Shown piece after piece: positions 57,815 to 64,000 of a stretch of DNA of 64,000 bases. The notes beneath the pieces were generated by a model that was given only the letters and a program-made list of their open reading frames with translations, did no database searches and had not been told where the DNA came from. The translations under genes were made by a program, and so were the position numbers. Position 1 is the first letter of the stretch. The number at the start of each line of letters is the position of its first letter. Location of the stretch: contig LQBI01000002.1 in assembly GCA_002030045.1 (NCBI GenBank), positions 124,001 to 188,000 of the forward strand, given 5' to 3'. The stretch is from Candidatus Aegiribacteria sp. MLS_C (GTDB lineage: Bacteria; Fermentibacterota; Fermentibacteria; Fermentibacterales; JCC-6).

Positions 57815-58967
57815 GGACGGACCTCTTTTTCCTGAACTCGTTCCCCACGACCACGGCTCCGAGGATCACCGGAAGGTAGAGTATGAAGAACCTCTGCAGG
57901 AGAGTGAAAACCATCAGCGAGTCCCTTCCGATGACCGTGGCCATCAGTGCCGCTATCGAGACTTCGGCGATCCCGCTGGCGCCTGGGCTTATGGAGTAGT
58001 AGGAGATGAAGAGGACCAGGGCCTGTATGCAAATGACCGTGAGCAGGTCTCCGGATTCCCCGAGTCCGACCATGATGAAGTATGCGAGCACGAACTTGTT
58101 GATGTAGAGGACGAAGGTGAGGAACACCGCCAGCACGGGAACGTATACCCTCCGACCCAGGAACATCGAGCAGGATTCCTTGTACGCGGTAAGTTCCTTG
58201 ACAACCTTCCCCGTGATCCTTCCTATTCCGGCCCTGAACCTCGGCAGTCTCGCGGCCATGGCTCCCGACAGTTTCTGTATGACCCTGAGGGCAGCATCCG
58301 GCTTCCATACCGCCAGCACGTAGACCACGAGCTGTATGACGAACACGATCAGGCAGAAGTAGAGTATGCTCCTGATCAGGGGATCGAAGGAATCCCTCAG
58401 CACGTAGGCGGATAACCCCGCCGAGACCACGAAGAAGATTATCGTGGCAAGCAGGTTGAGGACGCCGACGGAGATGGCCTTGCCCATGGAGACGCCGGCA
58501 TTGTGGTAGACGTAGAGCTGGGCCGGTCCTCCTGCGCTCTGAGAGGGAGTGACCGCGCCCATGAATATGTTGGCCAGGTTGGCCCTCACGCTGGTCCAGA
58601 AGGACACTCTTTCGCCCATTGCCATGAAAAAGATATGGTTGCGCAGGGCGCCCACGGTCATGTCCACCGCGGAAAGAGCCAGGACCAGGATGAAGTAACC
58701 CGGCTGTATGTGCCTCATGGCCTCTACGGTGCGGCCGGTGTGAGTGTAGATGAAGATCCCGGCGAGCGCGGCTATGGTGAGTACGGCGAACACGTAGATA
58801 CCCTTGCGGATCCTGGCCGAGCTGAAACCCTCCATTCCGGGAGGGAGACCGTCGCTTCCGGGATGAGCCCTGTCATCGGCCGTGCCGGGCCTGGCGTTCT
58901 CGTCTGACATCAACTGAAGGTCCCGGTCATCTCGTCCTCCGGTGAGTGGGCGCCTGGGATTCAGCAT
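57804..58967 (-). CDS. UPF0104/LPG-synthase-TM-like membrane protein
   Basis: A 387-residue protein with eight or nine hydrophobic helices and the GtrA-unlike, AglD2/MprF-type flippase domain. Conserved runs include VTPSQSAGGPAQLYVYH and ISYYSISPGASGIAEVSIAA, the typical UPF0104 S/P-rich re-entrant elements. Relatives move lipid-linked sugars or lysyl-PG, but the MprF synthase domain is absent. The start is uncertain: ATG 58967, or ATG 58910 (MSDENARPG); neither has a clear binding site. Converges with the nucleotidyltransferase gene (11-bp overlap). Confidence 0.8.
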   Translation of the reverse strand: MLNPRRPLTGGRDDRDLQLMSDENARPGTADDRAHPGSDGLPPGMEGFSSARIRKGIYVFAVLTIAALAGIFIYTHTGRTVEAMRHIQPGYFILVLALSAVDMTVGALRNHIFFMAMGERVSFWTSVRANLANIFMGAVTPSQSAGGPAQLYVYHNAGVSMGKAISVGVLNLLATIIFFVVSAGLSAYVLRDSFDPLIRSILYFCLIVFVIQLVVYVLAVWKPDAALRVIQKLSGAMAARLPRFRAGIGRITGKVVKELTAYKESCSMFLGRRVYVPVLAVFLTFVLYINKFVLAYFIMVGLGESGDLLTVICIQALVLFISYYSISPGASGIAEVSIAALMATVIGRDSLMVFTLLQRFFILYLPVILGAVVVGNEFRKKRSVLIG

Positions 58968-59085
58968 GAAGATAATACGGTTCCCGGCTGTAACGCCAGC
59001 AGAGGGTGTATACGGACCGCGATCCGGTTATCTTATCATCTGCAGAGCCGGGGAACTTCGATCGAAAGGGGGGAAGGAGGCTATC

Positions 59086-59547
59086 ATGATTGCGCTGTCG
59101 ATATGGAGCACCGCCTTCGGCAACGGTGACGCGATCCCGGTGATGTACACCGCTGACGGTGAGGATATCTCACCGCCGCTCGACTGGGAACTCAGCGGGC
59201 AGGCCGAGACTTTCGCCCTGATATGCGAGGATCCCGACGCTCCGATGGGGACATGGGTGCACTGGGTCATCTACAACATACCCGGAGACGTCCGCCACCT
59301 TGGGACGGGTGTGCCTTCCTCGGAGGTACTGCCGGACGGGTCCCTCCAGGGAGTGAACAGCTGGGGCGATATCGGTTACGGAGGCCCTGCCCCGCCTTCG
59401 GGTAAGCACAGGTATTTCTTCATCCTCTACGCTCTGAAGGAACCGGTTGACCTTCCTTCCGGCGCTTCGGCCGCCGAGCTCCGCGAGGCGATGGAAGGTC
59501 TCATAGTTCAGGAAGCTCAGACGATGGGGGAGTACGGCAGGGATTAG
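59086..59547 (+). CDS. YbhB/YbcL-type PEBP-like protein
   Basis: A 153-residue phosphatidylethanolamine-binding-protein-fold protein (Raf-kinase-inhibitor-like). The anion-binding motif is ICEDPDAPMGTWVHWVIYNIP, with PAPPSGKHRYFFILYAL later. Bacterial members are cytoplasmic or periplasmic and of unknown role. ATG 59086 follows AAGGAGG. Its last 47 bases overlap, in antisense, the end of the P-loop kinase gene. Confidence 0.88.
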   Translation: MIALSIWSTAFGNGDAIPVMYTADGEDISPPLDWELSGQAETFALICEDPDAPMGTWVHWVIYNIPGDVRHLGTGVPSSEVLPDGSLQGVNSWGDIGYGGPAPPSGKHRYFFILYALKEPVDLPSGASAAELREAMEGLIVQEAQTMGEYGRD

Positions 59548-60013
59548 GTTCGGTCCCCTCCAAGATGACCACGGTCCAGAACGGGGGAAGCTCCTCGCTG
59601 GAAAGCCCATCGTGCATCTTCTCGATCCTGTCCGCGGGGACTCCATGGATGTTCCTCGCCAGCGCGGTCGGGACGTCGCAGCAGAGCTGGACTATCTTGA
59701 CGTCGTGACCGTAGGCGCTGGCCAGGCTGTAGTAGGGTGATATCTCCCATGCCCTTATCGCGGTGTTGTCCACTATCACCACCTGTGCAGTGTCCTGTAA
59801 CTCATGCCTTTCCAGGGAGGCCATGGTCTCCGCGAAGTTCCTCAGGCACCAGGAGTGGGCCTCCGATATCCGTTCGCCGTCGAACCTGTATACTCCCTCA
59901 TCGTCGAGGAAGAAGCTGTCCGCAGAGCAGACCACCGCATCGGGATGGTTGAGCCGGGCCCAGGTCGACTTCCCCGCCCCGGGTATACCCCTCATGATAA
60001 GTACCTCAGCCAG
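59501..60013 (-). CDS. P-loop kinase-like protein, apparently starting at CTG
   Basis: A 170-residue AAA_33 / polynucleotide-kinase-like protein. Walker A is RGIPGAGKST, then CSADSFF and a VVIVDNTAIRAWE segment, and later VPADRIEKMHD. The first ATG (59995) would start at the P-loop and drop the first strand. In-frame upstream the sequence AEVLI supplies that strand, starting at CTG 60011-60013, with GGGAGG seven bases upstream; an in-frame stop precedes. CTG start assigned by these two facts. Phosphorylates an unknown RNA end or small molecule, or may be regulatory. Confidence 0.7.
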   Translation of the reverse strand: MAEVLIMRGIPGAGKSTWARLNHPDAVVCSADSFFLDDEGVYRFDGERISEAHSWCLRNFAETMASLERHELQDTAQVVIVDNTAIRAWEISPYYSLASAYGHDVKIVQLCCDVPTALARNIHGVPADRIEKMHDGLSSEELPPFWTVVILEGTEPNPCRTPPSSELPEL

Positions 60014-60047
60014 GGCAGCTACCTCCCGGATTACTGAGTGGCAAGGG

Positions 60048-60350
60048 TCAGGGCTCTATCTCCTTCAGCACCTCGAGGAAGTCTCGGTACTCCAGGGCCT
60101 GCCAGCTTTCGGCCTCAAGCGCCCCCTCGGACCTGGAGATGAGGGAGACCTTGTGCGCGGTCTCCACGTCGGGAGCCTGGTAGATGTCCATGAAATCGTA
60201 TGGACCCAGGATGGCATAGTGGGCTATCCACTTGACCTCCGGACAGCTCTCCCTGACCTTGTGCAGCCACTCCTTGCCCATCTGCTTCCTGCTGCCGGCG
60301 TCATGCAGGCTCCCGGGACCGTGCTTCGTCATGAGAACGAACGTGGGCAT
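60048..60350 (-). CDS. GYD-domain protein
   Basis: A 100-residue protein of the GYD family ([38 protein letters not shown]), an uncharacterised alpha/beta ferredoxin-like fold. ATG 60350 follows AAAGGAG. The stop lies 34 bases before the kinase start at 60013, so co-transcription with it is possible. No function is known for the family. Confidence 0.8.
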   Translation of the reverse strand: MPTFVLMTKHGPGSLHDAGSRKQMGKEWLHKVRESCPEVKWIAHYAILGPYDFMDIYQAPDVETAHKVSLISRSEGALEAESWQALEYRDFLEVLKEIEP

Positions 60351-60495
60351 GACATCTCCTTTCCGTTCAGTTTCCGAATGGATTTTGCTACAAAGCCGGC
60401 CCTTTGGCAAGTGCCTTTCTCCTTCTCCATCTGATGAGGCGGCCGGAATTCCGTATATTCGGTGCCGGAGGTTCCAGAATGGACAGGACGCCACA

Positions 60496-61194
60496 TTGAC
60501 CCCGCCCGAAGGAGCGGTGGTACTCCTCAGTGGAGGTCTCGACTCGGCGACGGTGCTGCACATTGCCGTCGACATGGGTTTCGAGGTCCACGCGCTGACG
60601 TTCGGCTACGGGCAGAGGCACTCGCCGGAACTCAGGGCCGCCGCACTGGTGGCAGAGAGGGCGGGAGTGAAGGACCATATCACCGTGTTCCTTGACCCCA
60701 GGCTCTTTCAGGGCTCCGCCCTGACCGGCTACGGAGAGGTTCCCGACGGATCGGCGCTGCGGGAGGAAGGGGCGATACCCTCCACTTATGTGCCGGCGAG
60801 GAACACCGTCTTCCTGTCCCTTGCGCTGGCCCGAGCCGAGTCCATCGGTTCCAGGGACGTATTCATAGGCGTCAATTCTCTTGACTACAGCGGATATCCC
60901 GACTGCAGGCCGGAATTCATCGAGGCCTTCCGCAGGATGGCGGGGCTTGCGACCAGGGATGCGCTGGAGGGTAGACCGGTGAGGATCCACGCTCCTCTTC
61001 TGGAGATGACCAAGGCCCGTATCATAGAACGCGGGCTGGAACTGGGAGTGGATTACTCACTGACACTCAGCTGCTACAGGCCCGACGGGCACGGAAGGCC
61101 CTGCGGTACCTGCGATTCATGCATGCTGAGGCTCAGGGGATTCCGCGAGGCCGGGACCGAGGACCCGGCGGTCTACTCTACGGAAGGGGAATGA
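60496..61194 (+). CDS. queC: 7-cyano-7-deazaguanine synthase QueC
   Basis: A 232-residue ATP-dependent enzyme converting CDG to preQ0 in queuosine synthesis. The PP-loop is [13 protein letters not shown]. Other motifs: [34 protein letters not shown], and the zinc site [20 protein letters not shown] 60496 is chosen as the start ([11 protein letters not shown]), about seven bases after AGGAC; no ATG lies nearby. Its stop overlaps the queE start (ATGA). Confidence 0.95.
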   Translation: MTPPEGAVVLLSGGLDSATVLHIAVDMGFEVHALTFGYGQRHSPELRAAALVAERAGVKDHITVFLDPRLFQGSALTGYGEVPDGSALREEGAIPSTYVPARNTVFLSLALARAESIGSRDVFIGVNSLDYSGYPDCRPEFIEAFRRMAGLATRDALEGRPVRIHAPLLEMTKARIIERGLELGVDYSLTLSCYRPDGHGRPCGTCDSCMLRLRGFREAGTEDPAVYSTEGE

Positions 61195-61796
61195 CAGTGC
61201 CCTACAGGATAAAGGAGATGGTCCACACCATTCAGGGGGAGGGGTCGAATGCCGGAAGGGTGGTGGTCCTGTGCCGTTTCGAGGGGTGCAACCTCTCCTG
61301 TGACTTCTGCGATACGGATCACGAGGGTATCGACGGTCCCGGCGGCGGAGAGTTCGGGACCGGGGTCGAGGTGGCGGAAAGAGCGGTCTCCCTGTGGAGA
61401 GGCGGGCCCGGAATGAAGGCGGTGCTCTGTACCGGGGGGGAGCCTCTGCTGCAGCTGGACGCCCCCCTGGTGGAGGAGTTCCACCGCAGGGGTTTCAGCG
61501 TACTGGTGGAGACCAACGGGACGCTCCCTCTGCCGACCGGAGTGGACTTCGTATGCGTCAGCCCGAAGGCCCCCGTGCTGCCTGTGATCAGGAGCGGCGA
61601 CGAACTCAAGCTGCCATTCCCGCTTCCGGGATGCGACCCCGGCATCTTCCTGGGACTGGATTTCAGGCATTTCTTCATCCAGCCCGTATGGGGAAGAAAC
61701 TATGCCTCCAGTATGCGGAAGGCCGTGGAATACTGCATGGAGCACCCGGAGTGGAGGATCAGTATGCAGATGCACAGATACCTGGGGATACCCTAG
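61191..61796 (+). CDS. queE: 7-carboxy-7-deazaguanine synthase QueE
   Basis: A 201-residue radical-SAM enzyme making CDG from CPH4. The N-terminus has [13 protein letters not shown] and the C-x3-C-x2-C cluster as [17 protein letters not shown]. The [11 protein letters not shown] segment follows, then [10 protein letters not shown] and CVSPKAP. ATG 61191 overlaps the queC stop; a GTG six bases on is an alternative. Length is the short form. Partner of QueC and QueD in the same operon. Confidence 0.94.
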   Translation: MTVPYRIKEMVHTIQGEGSNAGRVVVLCRFEGCNLSCDFCDTDHEGIDGPGGGEFGTGVEVAERAVSLWRGGPGMKAVLCTGGEPLLQLDAPLVEEFHRRGFSVLVETNGTLPLPTGVDFVCVSPKAPVLPVIRSGDELKLPFPLPGCDPGIFLGLDFRHFFIQPVWGRNYASSMRKAVEYCMEHPEWRISMQMHRYLGIP

Positions 61797-61805
61797 GAGG
61801 GAGAG

Positions 61806-62168
61806 ATGTCCATGGAAGTATACAGGGAGTTCAGTTTCGATGCCGCCCACCTTCTTCCGGGAGTGACGCCGGGCCACAGCTGCAGCAGGATGCATGGGCA
61901 TACCTTCAGGGTGGTGGTCACCCTCGAGGGGGATGTAGGTGCCGAGAGCGGCTGGGTCAGGGATTTCGGCGAATTGAAGGAGGCATGCCGGCCGGTGATA
62001 GACCAGCTCGATCACACCTTCCTCAACGACATTCCCGGGTTGGAGAACCCCACCAGCGAGAACCTGGCGGTATGGATATGGAACAGGCTCAAAACCAGGC
62101 TGCCCGAACTCAGCATGGTGGAGGTCGGCGAGACCCCCTCCACGGGATGCCGTTACAGGGGGGACTGA
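61806..62168 (+). CDS. queD: 6-carboxytetrahydropterin synthase QueD
   Basis: A 120-residue tunnelling-fold enzyme converting dihydroneopterin triphosphate to CPH4. The zinc His/Cys pattern is SFDAAHLL (His), CSRMHGHTFRV (Cys and two His) and a LDHTFLND catalytic segment. The late E (PTSEN) matches. ATG at 61806 follows GGAGGGAG. It overlaps no gene and is four bases from folE2. Confidence 0.94.
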   Translation: MSMEVYREFSFDAAHLLPGVTPGHSCSRMHGHTFRVVVTLEGDVGAESGWVRDFGELKEACRPVIDQLDHTFLNDIPGLENPTSENLAVWIWNRLKTRLPELSMVEVGETPSTGCRYRGD

Positions 62169-62172
62169 TGTA

Positions 62173-62973
62173 ATGGTGGACGTCCAGAACCGCAGGGACG
62201 GCAGGATGATCACTCTGGACGAGGCAGGCATCAGGGACCTGCTCTACCCCGTGACCATCCTGGACCGGGAGAGGGACAGGCAGAGGACCGTTGCACGCAT
62301 ATCCATGTCCGTTGAACTCCCCCATCATTTCAAGGGCACGCACATGAGCAGGTTCATGGAAGTGCTGGGCCGGCACGACCGGGACTTCGACGGCAGGACC
62401 ATCCCAGCGATCCTGGAGGAGCTTAAGCGGGTGCTGGACGCCAGGTCGGCGCGAATGACCATGGAGTTCCCATATTTCATGGAGAAGCGGGCGCCGGTCA
62501 CGGGCGCCGCCGCCAGGATGGACTACCGGTGCCGTTTCCAGGGCGCCAGCGGCCCCGGGGGCGAGGATTTTGTCCTGACCGTCTCGGTGCCGGTCAGCAG
62601 TCTCTGCCCATGCAGCCGCGAGATAAGCAGCTACGGCGCTCACAACCAGAGGGGCAGCATCACAATGGAGGTCAGGAGCATCGCCGGCGGGGACGGGCTC
62701 CCGTCCATGGTCTGGATCGAGGAACTGGTCTCCGTGGCGGAGTCGTCGGCCTCCTCCCCGGTGTACGGACTGCTGAAGAGACCGGACGAGAAATTCGTCA
62801 CCGAGAGTTCCTACGACAACCCGGTGTTCGTCGAGGACATGGCCAGGAACGCCTCGGTGCAGCTGATGTCCGACCCCAGGATCATCTGGTTCAGGGTAAC
62901 CGCCGAGAGCCTGGAGAGCATTCACAATCATACGGCCTACGCGGTATACGAATGGAGCCGTAAGGACGGATAG
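62173..62973 (+). CDS. folE2: GTP cyclohydrolase FolE2 (GCYH-IB)
   Basis: A 266-residue type IB GTP cyclohydrolase making dihydroneopterin triphosphate for queuosine (and folate). The family motif is SLCPCSREISSYGAHNQRG with the metal Cys. VELPHHFKGTHMSRFME is the other signature, and the C-terminal MSDPRIIWFRVTAESLESIHNHTAY is intact. Use of FolE2 rather than FolE is typical of many anaerobes and lets the enzyme work with varied metals. It completes the GTP-to-preQ0 path in four adjacent genes. Start is ATG 62173. Confidence 0.95.
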   Translation: MVDVQNRRDGRMITLDEAGIRDLLYPVTILDRERDRQRTVARISMSVELPHHFKGTHMSRFMEVLGRHDRDFDGRTIPAILEELKRVLDARSARMTMEFPYFMEKRAPVTGAAARMDYRCRFQGASGPGGEDFVLTVSVPVSSLCPCSREISSYGAHNQRGSITMEVRSIAGGDGLPSMVWIEELVSVAESSASSPVYGLLKRPDEKFVTESSYDNPVFVEDMARNASVQLMSDPRIIWFRVTAESLESIHNHTAYAVYEWSRKDG

Positions 62974-63050
62974 AACCTCCGGAGATTGCACATCCTCATC
63001 TTCTTGACTATCGTCAACCTGCAGGAACGATCATTCAGAAAGGAGATTCA

Positions 63051-64000
63051 ATGAAGGTTTTTCTAGCTCTGATGGTTCTCTCCGCAGCTGTTCTGGCGCT
63101 TCCGGCGGAGGACTTCGACCTTGAGGCCATGGAGATGTCCGGTGAGAGCGGCCTCCTGTTCGACGCTCCCCGCTACGACCAGAAGGCCGATCCTCCCAGG
63201 GGCCAGGTGCTTCTCATCCCCGACTCCGGCGCTGATGTGGTGGCGATGTTCGATCCATACGACGGCACCTACTGGGGCGACTTCATAGTGGACGATTCAA
63301 CCGGCACCTACTACAACTTCGCCACTCCCATAAACGCCATGCAGATCTACGGCCAGTACATACTGGTCTCGGACCAGGTCTCGGACGCCGTCTGGGGCTT
63401 CGACGAGTACGGCAATTACCTGTACACCGTGGCTGACGGCACCTACCTCAACAACGTGAGGGGCATCGACTTCAGGGACGACACAGTGTTCGTCACCAGC
63501 GGCGACGACTACGTTGCCATGTTCGACGGCCCCGGTTCCTTCGTCGGCTACTTCATACAGGACGGCACCGATCCCTTCGACATCATGTTCGTCGACGAGG
63601 TTGAGTCGGGGTCCGCCCTCTACTGCGACATACAGGGCACCACCGACAACGTGAGGCACTACTACGCCGACGGCACCCTCTACCAGGAACTCTTCAATAC
63701 CTCATTCCCCGAGCAGGTGCAGGTGGACATCCTGAACACGGGTTACTACCTGGTAGCCTCATTCAGCGACAACATGATCTACCAGTTCACCATCGACGGG
63801 ACCATAACCGACTCGTGGAGCTTCAGCGGCGGCCGGGGCATCTTCCGTCTCGGCAACGGCAACCTGCTGGCCACCAACGGCACCGGCGTGCATGAGCTGG
63901 ATGCCGCCACCGGGGCCATAATCGAGACCGAGTACGCTGGTCAGGCCAGGTTCATCGAGCTGGTGGACCTTCCGGGCGTGGCCATAGGGGATACCCCTCC
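63051..64000 (+). CDS. Secreted beta-propeller-like protein (3' end outside the window)
   Basis: An ATG at 63051 with AAAGGAG upstream opens a frame of at least 316 codons to the window edge, without a stop. Signal peptide about 1-17 (MKVFLALMVLSAAVLA). The mature part has repeated strands such as MFDPYDGTYWGDFIVD, VWGFDEYGNYLYTVADGTY and IYQFTIDGTITDSWSF, typical of a surface beta-propeller. The end, perhaps with a sorting tail like the two proteases, is not seen. About 77 bases separate it from folE2, so it is probably independently expressed. Confidence 0.75.
   Translation, partial: MKVFLALMVLSAAVLALPAEDFDLEAMEMSGESGLLFDAPRYDQKADPPRGQVLLIPDSGADVVAMFDPYDGTYWGDFIVDDSTGTYYNFATPINAMQIYGQYILVSDQVSDAVWGFDEYGNYLYTVADGTYLNNVRGIDFRDDTVFVTSGDDYVAMFDGPGSFVGYFIQDGTDPFDIMFVDEVESGSALYCDIQGTTDNVRHYYADGTLYQELFNTSFPEQVQVDILNTGYYLVASFSDNMIYQFTIDGTITDSWSFSGGRGIFRLGNGNLLATNGTGVHELDAATGAIIETEYAGQARFIELVDLPGVAIGDTP

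Noticed and set aside
60351-60495. Possible preQ1 riboswitch upstream of queC
   Set aside because: I found no preQ1-type stem with the A-rich tail; the hairpins in this gap do not match the known classes.
1-64000. Prophage, integrated plasmid or full insertion sequence
   Set aside because: No integrase, transposase, capsid or replication gene is visible; only two non-coding inverted-repeat elements were found.

Overview
The window is a gene-dense, high-GC bacterial chromosome segment. Genes are packed into short operons with 1-8 bp stop/start overlaps (ATGA, GTGA, TTGA) and many TTG or GTG starts. It encodes a Gram-negative type of cell: an OmpA-family barrel, several barrel-like proteins, lipoproteins, an SppA-type protease, and two secreted proteases with C-terminal tails like the sorting tails of the Bacteroidetes/FCB group. 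I infer an uncultivated FCB-related lineage (Fermentibacterota, Eisenbacteria or WOR-3 type), but nothing here fixes the taxon. No rRNA, CRISPR array, prophage or transposase gene is visible.

Layout. 1-1.8 kb: end of a possible sugar-nucleotide locus (RmlD-like reductase, methyltransferase). 1.85-8.6 kb (minus): the conserved phoH - 7TM-HD phosphodiesterase - ybeY - CorC/HlyC - recO - glycyl-tRNA synthetase operon. 8.7-12.2 kb (minus): LysM protein, small lipoprotein, VanZ-like protein and a sensor with a degenerate GGDEF domain. 12.3-17.3 kb (plus): rho - rpmE - DUF1385 - prfA - prmC, ended by a 160-bp inverted-repeat element that supplies the prmC stop codon. 17.3-21.1 kb: ispG, glnA and a beta-propeller lipoprotein. 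21.1-25.3 kb (minus): barrel-like protein, anchored protein, rnd, nth, cyclase-family hydrolase. 25.5-31.3 kb: OmpA-like protein, Nudix hydrolase, thioredoxin lipoprotein, then a DUF5777-like barrel with three DOMON proteins. 31.4-40.2 kb: MFS transporter, secreted C13 (legumain-type) peptidase, and a SagB-like nitroreductase - C39-like peptidase - EamA - MATE operon. 40.3-42.2 kb: a second inverted-repeat element, tRNA-Glu(CTC) and gltX. 42.2-47.9 kb: sucCD - two-subunit fumarase - malic enzyme, then a tandem ACT protein. 48-50.3 kb: SppA fused to a barrel-like domain. 50.3-60.4 kb: pyruvate kinase, a frameshifted zinc-ribbon gene, DUF1015, an ABC exporter broken at a G9 tract, a nucleotidyltransferase, a flippase-like membrane protein, a PEBP protein, a P-loop kinase and a GYD protein. 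60.5-63 kb: queC-queE-queD-folE2 for queuosine precursor synthesis. A secreted beta-propeller gene runs off the right end.

Functional threads: translation and its quality control (glyS, gltX with tRNA-Glu, prfA, prmC, rpmE, ybeY, queuosine), C4-acid and pyruvate metabolism (sucCD, fumarase, malic enzyme, pyruvate kinase), and an elaborate cell surface. The most unusual items are the two inverted-repeat elements, the DOMON/DUF5777 cluster, the barrel-SppA fusion, the secreted proteases with sorting-type tails, and three genes that seem to begin at CTG or ATT.
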